The position numbers and the translations under genes are program-made. The notes beneath the pieces are model-generated. The model did not search any database, was not told the DNA's origin, and saw nothing but the letters and a program-made list of their open reading frames with translations. Below are positions 1 through 5,314 of a stretch of 7,765 nucleotides of DNA, piece by piece (position 1 is the first letter of the stretch; each line of letters begins with the position of its first letter). The DNA is from Gemmatimonas phototrophica. GTDB lineage: Bacteria > Gemmatimonadota > Gemmatimonadetes > Gemmatimonadales > Gemmatimonadaceae. The DNA is taken from NCBI GenBank assembly GCA_945870175.1, contig CAMBRJ010000122.1, positions 1 to 7,765 of the forward strand. The letters run 5' to 3'.

Positions 1-1473
1 AGCTCGTGGGGATGGACGCCGGCGGCAGCCCTGGTGTTTGGGTTGTCGCTGTCGGTGGCCAGTACCGTGGTGGTGCTGCGCGTGCTCGAAGATCGCGGTC
101 TCATGGACTCGATCGACGGGCGCGTCGCGGTGGGCTGGCTGATCGTGGAAGACTTGCTGGTGGTGCTTGCGCTCGTGTTGCTACCGGCGATTCTGAACGC
201 GCTGGGGGCCGGGGGCGACGGTGCGGCGCCGATGGGCCGCACCGAACTGATCACGACGGTGTCGCTCACGCTGGTGAAGATGGCGGCGTTCATCGTGCTG
301 ATGGGTGTGGTGGGCCGCCGTGCGGTGCCGTGGCTGCTCACGCACGTGGCACGCAGCGGCTCGCGCGAGCTGTTCACGCTCGCCGTGCTGGCGGTGTCGC
401 TCGGTGTCGCGGTGGGTGCCGCTACCCTCTTCGGCGTGTCGTTCGCGCTCGGCGCATTCGTAGCCGGCGTGGTGATCAGCGAGTCGGAGCTGAGTCATCG
501 TGCTGGCGCCGACGCGCTCCCCATGCAGGACGCGTTCGCGGTGCTGTTTTTCGTGTCGGTGGGCATGCTGCTCGATCCGGCCGTGATGCTCACGCAACCC
601 CTGAAGGTGCTCGCCACCGTCGCGATCGTGCTGCTGGGCAACACGGTGGTGGCCACGGTGCTGATGGTGCTGCTGCGGCACCCGTTCGGCGCGTCGCTGC
701 GCATCGGCGCCAGCTTCGGACAAATCGGCGAGTTCTCGTTTATCCTGGCCGGACTCGGCGTATCACTGGGCGTGGTGTCGGAAGAGGGGCGCAGTCTGAT
801 TCTGGCGGCGGCCCTGTGCACGATCGTGCTCAATCCGCTGTTGTTCGCCTCACTCGACCGGTTGTCGGTATGGATCGCCCGACATCCGCGTGTGCTGGAC
901 CGACTCGAGCGACAGAAGGCGCCGCGCATGGCGCACACCGCCCTGTTTGCAACGGTGCAACAGGGGCACGCGATCCTGATCGGCTACGGACGAGTGGGTC
1001 GCACGATCGGCGACGCGCTGCAGCGGCTCGACATTCCCTTCGTCGCGATCGAACAGGATCGTCGCGTGGTCGACGCAATGCGCACGATCGGGGTGGCCTC
1101 GATTTTCGGGGACGCCACGCGCGCCGACGTTCTCGAGCACGCGCATCCGGCCGGCGCGCGACTGCTGGTCGTCGCGGCCCCAGACCCGTATCACGCGCGA
1201 CACATCATCGACATGGTCCGCGCCAAGAATCCAACCATCGACATTGTGGTGCGCACGCACAGCGATCAGGAACAGGCGATGTTCGAGCAGCTGGGCGTGA
1301 GCAAAGCGCTCATGGGCGAACGTGAGTTGGCGTTCGGGATGGCGTACCACAGCCTGCGTTCCCTCGGCGTCGACGATGATCGGGCGGACGATATCGTGGA
1401 GGGATTGCGCGACGGAGGAAGGATGCAGACGCGCGAGTTCAGCGCGCTGATGCCGACGGCGCCGCGGATGTGA
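1..1473 (+). CDS. ybaL: YbaL/Kef-type monovalent cation:proton antiporter, 5' end cut by the window
   Basis: This inner-membrane CPA2-family antiporter should exchange a monovalent cation (K+ or Na+) for H+. The reading frame is open from base 1, so the start lies upstream; 490 residues are visible, against roughly 560 in E. coli YbaL, so about 60-70 N-terminal residues are probably missing. The first two thirds is a series of hydrophobic segments typical of the Na+/H+ exchanger domain. It includes the stretches SFALGAFVAGVVISESELSH and DAFAVLFFVSVGMLLDP, which closely match my memory of YbaL/RosB rather than KefB/KefC. The cytoplasmic C-terminus is a TrkA-N (RCK) Rossmann domain with the dinucleotide motif GYGRVG at 982-999, followed by an acidic residue at the end of the second strand (AIEQD). 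The gene is convergent with phoD and ends inside the approach to repeat element A. Family assignment is strong; the ion and the exact symbol are inferred. Confidence 0.88.
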   Translation, partial: SSWGWTPAAALVFGLSLSVASTVVVLRVLEDRGLMDSIDGRVAVGWLIVEDLLVVLALVLLPAILNALGAGGDGAAPMGRTELITTVSLTLVKMAAFIVLMGVVGRRAVPWLLTHVARSGSRELFTLAVLAVSLGVAVGAATLFGVSFALGAFVAGVVISESELSHRAGADALPMQDAFAVLFFVSVGMLLDPAVMLTQPLKVLATVAIVLLGNTVVATVLMVLLRHPFGASLRIGASFGQIGEFSFILAGLGVSLGVVSEEGRSLILAAALCTIVLNPLLFASLDRLSVWIARHPRVLDRLERQKAPRMAHTALFATVQQGHAILIGYGRVGRTIGDALQRLDIPFVAIEQDRRVVDAMRTIGVASIFGDATRADVLEHAHPAGARLLVVAAPDPYHARHIIDMVRAKNPTIDIVVRTHSDQEQAMFEQLGVSKALMGERELAFGMAYHSLRSLGVDDDRADDIVEGLRDGGRMQTREFSALMPTAPRM

Positions 1474-1606
1474 AGCTCAGTGAACAGAAAGCTCAGTACT
1501 CAGTGTACTGACCGTCAGGCTCAGGGATCAGACTGGGTATAGTGGTCAGCGTTCAGCAACGACAGTGCTCGGTGTCGAGAATACGATAGCGGCGTGCTGC
1601 GGGCGC

Positions 1607-1638
1607 GTGTGCCGCGCGAATCTTCGTGCGGCCCACAC
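1607..1638. repeat. Terminal hairpin of element A
   Basis: At the tip of the large inverted repeat, GTGTGCCGCGCGAA (1607-1620) faces TTCGTGCGGCCCACAC (1623-1638). The two pair with a two-base bulge and one mismatch around a very small loop. The centre (about 1622) lies near the centre of the large palindrome (1614), so it caps the long stem. Element B has a hairpin in the same place with a different sequence, which suggests that structure rather than sequence is shared here. Confidence 0.7.
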
Positions 1639-1673
1639 CATCAAACGCTCGCGGACTGTGGACTGTCGTTGCT

Positions 1674-1719
1674 GAATTCCGACCACTATAAGCAGTCAGG
1701 CGCCAGAATTCCGACCACT
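1674..1719. repeat. 14-base direct repeat inside element A
   Basis: GAATTCCGACCACT occurs at 1674-1687 and again at 1706-1719, both within the right arm of element A. The spacing from start to start is 32 bases. The first copy pairs with the left arm core, while the second lies in the outer part of the arm. This looks like a local tandem duplication within the element, which would explain why its right outer arm pairs less well than that of element B. Confidence 0.75.
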
Positions 1720-1721
1720 GA

Positions 1722-3269
1722 CTACTGGGTTTTTACAATCCCCGGCTTCCCGTGCTCCACCCGCCAGCTGGCCGCCGTCTCGATGGGCGCGTCGGGCTTG
1801 GACACGAACGGCACGTTCCGATGGTCCACCGTCCATGCGTCGTCTGTGACGCGGCAGCGCACGTAGCCCCGGCGGTTCTGATACCACCGCAGGTGCGGAT
1901 TCTCGCGCTGCATGGTGGCCAGCCGCTCCGGGCTCACGTCGGCCCCGTCTCCCCCCGACGAAATGCTCGTGCAGGCAAATTCGGCGCCCACCACGGGGCG
2001 GTCGGGGCGCGTGTAGTCGCTGCGCAGCTCGTTCACCCAGTTCGAGTGAATGTCGCCGGTGAGCGTGATGGTGCGGTTGGGGGCGCGCTTGGCCACTTCG
2101 TTGAGCAGCCGGTCACGGGCCACGGGATAGCCGCCCCACATGTCCGGCGCCACCTGGACCTGATCGCCCGGCGCCGAATCGTAGGGGGCCATCATGACCT
2201 GATTGGCCAACACCTGCCAGTGCGCCGACGAGGCGCCGAGCCCGTCTACGAGCCACTTCTCCTGCGAGGCACCGAGCATCGTGCGACGGGGGTCGGTCCA
2301 CGGCGCGCACCCCTGCAGCGGGCGATCCTCGCACACCTGATCGTCGCGATACTGCCGCGTGTCGAGCATCCAGAACCGCGCCATTGCGCCCCAGTTGATG
2401 GTGCGGGTGATGGAGAGGTCGGCCCACGACTGCGCGCGAGGGACGCGTACTGGCTGGTGTTCCCACCACGCCTGATAGGCGGCGGCGCGACGCGCGCGCA
2501 TCTGCTCCGTCGACTCCATCACGTTCTCGCCGGTGAGCCCGGCGTAGTTGTTGTCCACCTCGTGGTCGTCCCATGTGACCAGCCACGGGCAGCGCGCGTG
2601 CGCCGCCTGCAGATGCGTGTCGCTCTTGTACTGGGCGTAGCGACGGCGATAGTCGTCGAGGGTGCGGATCTCGAGGCCGTGGTGCGCGCGCAGCGCGGCG
2701 GCGGGGCTGGCCCCCTCGTAGATGTAGTCGCCCAGATGCACCGCCAGATCGATCTCTTCCTGCGCGAAGTGCGCGTACGCGGTGAAGAGTCCCTGATCCC
2801 AGCGCTGGCAGGAGGCGAAGGCGAAGGCCAGCGGGGTCTTTGCGCCCGCCGCCGGCGTGGTGCGGAACCGCCCCACATCGCTCACCGCCTCGCCGGCCAT
2901 GAAGCGATAGAAGTACCATCGGTCGGGCTGCAGTCCGTCCACGTCGACATGCACGCTGAACGAGAGCTCGGGGGCCGCGGTGGCGCGCCCCTTCTGCACG
3001 ATCTTGGTGAACTGCGCGTCGTCGGCCACTTCCCAGCTCACAACCGCGCGCAGGCCGTCCATGCCGCCGTCGGGCTCGAAGGGGCGCGGGGAAAGACGCG
3101 TCCAGAGGACGCCCCCGGTGGACGTCGGATCGCCCGACGCGACGCCGAGTTGAAACGGATCCTCGGCGAAGCGTGGGCGGGTGGTGACGCGCCAGACGTT
3201 GGGAACAACGGCGGCGAGCGCGGCGTAGCGCGAGAGGTCGGTCAGGAAGAGTCGGCGGTCCATACGCAT
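1722..3269 (-). CDS. phoD: Alkaline phosphatase D (PhoD), Tat-exported
   Basis: PhoD enzymes are secreted Ca2+/Fe3+-dependent phosphomonoesterases/phosphodiesterases that release phosphate from organic esters. The predicted protein has 515 residues, full length for the family. It opens with a twin-arginine signal (DRRLFLTDL, residues 4-12, then a hydrophobic stretch to about 22). A PhoD N-terminal beta domain follows (LGVASGDPTSTGGVLWTRLS, 41-60), then the metallophosphatase domain. Key motifs are FASCQ (151-155, with the Cys expected to bind iron), HLGDYIYEG (178-186), TWDDHEVDNNY (232-242), LDTRQYRDDQ (302-311) and LTGDIHSNW (403-411). All expected metal-site residues appear intact. Two in-frame ATGs (3269 and 3263) are possible and neither has a clear ribosome binding site; the Tat motif fits both. 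The gene is divergent from the M48-like gene and convergent with the antiporter. Its last codons run into repeat element A. Phosphate-starvation control is usual for the family, but I see no clear Pho box. Confidence 0.95.
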   Translation of the reverse strand: MRMDRRLFLTDLSRYAALAAVVPNVWRVTTRPRFAEDPFQLGVASGDPTSTGGVLWTRLSPRPFEPDGGMDGLRAVVSWEVADDAQFTKIVQKGRATAAPELSFSVHVDVDGLQPDRWYFYRFMAGEAVSDVGRFRTTPAAGAKTPLAFAFASCQRWDQGLFTAYAHFAQEEIDLAVHLGDYIYEGASPAAALRAHHGLEIRTLDDYRRRYAQYKSDTHLQAAHARCPWLVTWDDHEVDNNYAGLTGENVMESTEQMRARRAAAYQAWWEHQPVRVPRAQSWADLSITRTINWGAMARFWMLDTRQYRDDQVCEDRPLQGCAPWTDPRRTMLGASQEKWLVDGLGASSAHWQVLANQVMMAPYDSAPGDQVQVAPDMWGGYPVARDRLLNEVAKRAPNRTITLTGDIHSNWVNELRSDYTRPDRPVVGAEFACTSISSGGDGADVSPERLATMQRENPHLRWYQNRRGYVRCRVTDDAWTVDHRNVPFVSKPDAPIETAASWRVEHGKPGIVKTQ

Positions 3270-3307
3270 ACGGTACGATGGATCGACGGCGGTGGCTATA
3301 TCCCGCG

Positions 3308-3323
3308 GTCACGATTGCGTGAC
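3308..3323. promoter_or_regulatory. Perfect palindrome in the phoD / M48-like divergent promoter region
   Basis: The 106-base region between the two divergent genes contains GTCACGATTGCGTGAC, two perfect 6-base arms around a 4-base spacer. It lies 38 bases upstream of the phoD ATG and 52 bases upstream of the other gene's ATG. That position and symmetry suit a dimeric repressor or activator. A TATAGC-like -10 for phoD may lie at 3295-3300 on the minus strand, but I cannot place a convincing -35. It does not resemble the direct-repeat Pho box of Proteobacteria. The regulator is unknown, and in GC-rich DNA a palindrome of this size can also arise by chance. Confidence 0.4.
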
Positions 3324-3375
3324 GGACGGCCGAAAGCTGTGGCAACCACGAACGGGTGTCCGACGTTGGGTCAGG

Positions 3376-4554
3376 ATGACGATCCCGTCCCTTTCCCCTC
3401 CCTCGCTGCCGCGCGGCCTCACCTACGCCCGCGCGCGGCTGTTCCTCGGTATTTCCGGCGTCGGCTGCGCCGTGCTGTTGACCGCGGCCCTGCTGTACTT
3501 TCGCATCCCGTCGCGGGGGCTCTCGTCGTCGGCCGCTGAGCCGTTGGCGCGCGCGCTGTTTTCCGTGGGACTGCTCTGCGTGTTCAGTCAGATCGCGTTT
3601 GTGCTGTTCGACGTGATCGGCGGCAGCAGCCTGGTGCGGCGGCAGCCGTGGCGTGGCCCGTGGCTGGCGCGCTGGCTCCGTGGCGTGAGTGTGCAGTGGA
3701 TGGTGTGGATGCTGGCGGCCACGGCGCTCATGCTGGCGGCGCGCGCCGCGGGAAACCCGGCTGCGGTCGCCGTGTTTGTGGTGGTGCAGTTCCTCGTGGC
3801 GTGCTGGCGGGGACGGATGGCGCGGGTGATTGCGCGCCTGCCGCTCGTGCCCACCCCGGCGCGCATCGCGAGTGCGGCCGCGCAGGCGGGGCTCGATGGG
3901 TCGCGGCTGCAGGTGCTCGACAGCCCCGACGAGGGCTTCGTGGGCGGGTGGTCCGGACTGACCGCGCGCACGCTCGTGGTGCCGGCGCGCTGGGCCCAAT
4001 TGCCTGAGCCCGCGCTCGCCGCCATGCTGCTGCGTCGCCGCATCGCCGGCACGAGCGGTGCGCACACGCGCGGCGTCCTAGGCGCGATCGGGTGGAACAC
4101 GCTGGGCTTCGTGCTGTCGCTCACGCTCACGGGGGTGTCCCCGGCGTCGTCGGCGGGCGTGATCACGCTGGCGGCGGCGATGACGCTCTGGGCGTTTCTC
4201 GGCGTATTGTTTCTGCCCACGCCGTCGCGTGCGGCCGTGTTCGCACTGGATGCCGCCGCCACCGCGTCGATGGGTGCTGCCCCGATGCGCACCGGGATCG
4301 AACTGCTCGACCAATGGCAGGACGACGAACCGGTACGCAGCACCGGGGTGGAGACGGTGTTTCATCCCGTAGCGGGGCGTAGCGCGCGGATCGCGCGATT
4401 GGTGGGCAAGGCTGATGCCGTGAAGCCGTGGCACGCGCACCACCTGGCCCGGCACGCCCTCTGGTTGAGCTGGGGGGCGCTGACGCCGCTGTCGCGCGCG
4501 GTGCACTGTAACGTGGGACGGCCGGCGCTGTGGGCGATGCTGCCGGGGGATTGA
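3376..4554 (+). CDS. Membrane protein resembling an M48 peptidase but lacking the zinc site
   Basis: The protein has 392 residues and about six hydrophobic segments (near 21-42, 60-80, 107-124, 129-144, 235-253, 259-281). The soluble parts follow the M48 (HtpX/Ste24/BlaR1-like) order. An N-terminal helix region leads to a substrate-cleft-like stretch ending DSPDEGFVGGWSGLTARTLV (181-200). Then comes the position of the usual HExxH helix (EPALAAMLLRRRIAG, 211-225), the position of the downstream Glu helix (PSRAAVFALDAAATASMG, 283-300), and a C-terminal FHPVAGRSARIARL (329-342) like the family's HP..RI..L signature. The HExxH is replaced by an Arg-rich sequence, and the expected Glu before the Asp is absent. 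If homologous, it is therefore a catalytically inactive pseudo-peptidase. The frame is intact, so it is not a decayed gene. I chose ATG 3376 because upstream in-frame codons read like non-coding promoter DNA; a weak CAGG precedes it. The function is unknown. Confidence 0.7.
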   Translation: MTIPSLSPPSLPRGLTYARARLFLGISGVGCAVLLTAALLYFRIPSRGLSSSAAEPLARALFSVGLLCVFSQIAFVLFDVIGGSSLVRRQPWRGPWLARWLRGVSVQWMVWMLAATALMLAARAAGNPAAVAVFVVVQFLVACWRGRMARVIARLPLVPTPARIASAAAQAGLDGSRLQVLDSPDEGFVGGWSGLTARTLVVPARWAQLPEPALAAMLLRRRIAGTSGAHTRGVLGAIGWNTLGFVLSLTLTGVSPASSAGVITLAAAMTLWAFLGVLFLPTPSRAAVFALDAAATASMGAAPMRTGIELLDQWQDDEPVRSTGVETVFHPVAGRSARIARLVGKADAVKPWHAHHLARHALWLSWGALTPLSRAVHCNVGRPALWAMLPGD

Positions 4555-4777
4555 ACGGATTCAGACGTTCAGAGCTCGGCGATCAGACATGGGTATAGTG
4601 TTCGGAGTCGAGCAACGACAGTCCACAGTGCCGAGCATCGGACTGGCGGCGCGTCGATGAGCCTTTCATCGCACCCCGATCATGGGATATGCTCGAAACT
4701 GAGCACTGCCGGTGCTGAACTCCGAACACTATACCCAGTCTGACGCCCGAGTTCTGAACGTCTCATCCGTGAATCCG
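4555..4777. repeat. Long imperfect inverted repeat, element B (family shared with element A)
   Basis: The repeat begins directly after the TGA of the M48-like gene and ends 30 bases before the methyltransferase start. The arms run from 4555 inward to about 4640 and from 4770 inward to about 4685, with a perfect 19-base block (4590-4608 with 4719-4737) in the centre. Further paired blocks are ACGTTCAGA at the outside and CGAGCAT on the inside. An extra CGGATTCA copy on the right arm extends it to 4777. The tip is a small hairpin at 4655-4671. The left arm shares TATAGTG and AGCAACGACAGTCCACAGT with the arms of element A. TCAG words recur every 7-8 bases in the left outer arm. There is no T-run at the right end, so it is not a standard intrinsic terminator, although it follows a stop codon closely. 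No protein is plausibly encoded. Confidence 0.88.
4655..4671. repeat. Terminal hairpin of element B
   Basis: CGATGA (4655-4660) and TCATCG (4666-4671) pair perfectly around a five-base loop. The midpoint, 4663, coincides with the symmetry centre of the whole inverted repeat (4663.5). It is therefore the cap of the long stem, equivalent in position to the hairpin at the tip of element A. Confidence 0.75.
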
Positions 4778-4807
4778 CAGCGGTAGCCACCCGCCTCGCT
4801 TCGCTGC

Positions 4808-5314
4808 ATGCTTGTCCGCATGTCCACATCCGCGAACCCAACGCCGCCGACCGACCGCGGTCCCGGCGTGTCGTTCCCGCCGCCGCTGCTGTTCGTGGGT
4901 GGTCTCACCATCGGCGTATTGCTCGATGTGGCGCTGCCTCTTCCGGCGGTCATTCCTGATGCGCGTTGGGTCGTGATCGCGGGCTTCGCGCTGGTCGCGA
5001 TCGGAATCGCCCTCATGCTCACCGGCATCATCACATTCAAGCGGCACCACACGGCGGTGTACCCGAATCGCCCCGCCTCGCTGGTGGTGGACACCGGCGT
5101 CTATGCCTATACGCGAAATCCCATGTACGCGGGCCTCACCATCGCGTACCTCGGTGGCGTGTTGCTGACCGGTGTGCTGTGGGTGCTGCTCCTGCTGCCG
5201 ATGGTGCTCACGTTGCTGGTCACGCAGGTGATTCGCCGGGAAGAGCGGCATCTCCGCGAGCGATTCCCGGAGGAGTACGCGGCGTATTGTGCGCGGGTGG
5301 GACGATGGATCTGA
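4808..5314 (+). CDS. Isoprenylcysteine carboxyl methyltransferase-family membrane protein
   Basis: This is a 168-residue integral membrane protein of the ICMT/PEMT-like superfamily, whose members transfer methyl groups from S-adenosylmethionine to lipid-like or membrane-bound acceptors. Hydrophobic segments lie near residues 26-42, 54-76 and 108-138. The family signature DTGVYAYTRNPMYAG (95-109) is followed, after the third segment, by the SAM-binding C-terminal signature from REER (143-146) through FPEEYAAYCARVGRWI (153-168). Bacterial members are often annotated this way with no known substrate, since bacteria lack prenylated CaaX proteins, so the acceptor is unknown. The start could be the ATG at 4808 or at 4820; neither has a clear Shine-Dalgarno sequence. 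Repeat element B ends only 30 bases upstream, so the promoter must lie in or before that repeat, or transcription reads through from the gene upstream. Its TGA overlaps the next gene's ATG. Confidence 0.88.
   Translation: MLVRMSTSANPTPPTDRGPGVSFPPPLLFVGGLTIGVLLDVALPLPAVIPDARWVVIAGFALVAIGIALMLTGIITFKRHHTAVYPNRPASLVVDTGVYAYTRNPMYAGLTIAYLGGVLLTGVLWVLLLLPMVLTLLVTQVIRREERHLRERFPEEYAAYCARVGRWI

Larger units (their letters stand above)
1491..1730. repeat. Long imperfect inverted repeat, element A (family shared with element B)
   Basis: Almost the whole gap between the convergent antiporter and phoD genes folds back on itself. The core arms are 1531-1566 and 1662-1697, which match at 31 of 36 positions. 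They share ACTGTCGTTGCTGAA and GACCACTATA as read on the right arm. An outer stem, 1491-1506 with 1715-1730, matches at about 12 of 16. The interior ends in a smaller hairpin at 1607-1638. The same core, TATAGTG followed shortly by AGCAACGACAGT, recurs in element B about 3 kb away, so this is a repeat family and not a lone terminator. The left flank (1475-1535) is rich in CTCAG/TCAG words. The right outer arm is followed by five T (1730-1734), so read on the + strand it could help end antiporter transcription. The last codons and stop of phoD (1722-1730) lie inside the arm. No open reading frame of convincing composition is carried. The outer limits are uncertain by 10-20 bases. Confidence 0.85.

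Noticed and set aside
1538..1543. TATAGT in the repeat as a -10 promoter box
   Set aside because: No -35-like hexamer lies at the right distance in either arm, and the word is part of the paired core in both copies.
1491..1730. Integron attC-like recombination site
   Set aside because: The palindromes are longer than typical attC sites, I see no matching RYYYAAC/GTTRRRY end boxes, the flanking genes are in mixed orientations and there is no integrase.
1594..1866. 90-residue open frame across element A and the end of phoD
   Set aside because: It spans the hairpin loop and runs antisense into phoD; its composition resembles no protein and it has no ribosome binding site.
3292..3375. Upstream GTG start for the M48-like protein
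   Set aside because: The extra 28 residues are charged and unlike a membrane protein N-terminus, and they would cover the divergent promoter region; ATG 3376 fits better.
1752..3539. Long + strand open frame opposite phoD
   Set aside because: It is an antisense shadow of phoD, common in GC-rich DNA; the minus strand encodes full PhoD motifs.
4555..4777. CRISPR or tandem repeat array
   Set aside because: There are only two inverted arms per locus, without regularly spaced identical direct repeats and spacers.
4966..5304. N-terminal extension of the beta-helix protein into the methyltransferase gene
   Set aside because: The extension is the out-of-frame reading of the methyltransferase; the signal peptide starts at 5305 or 5314.
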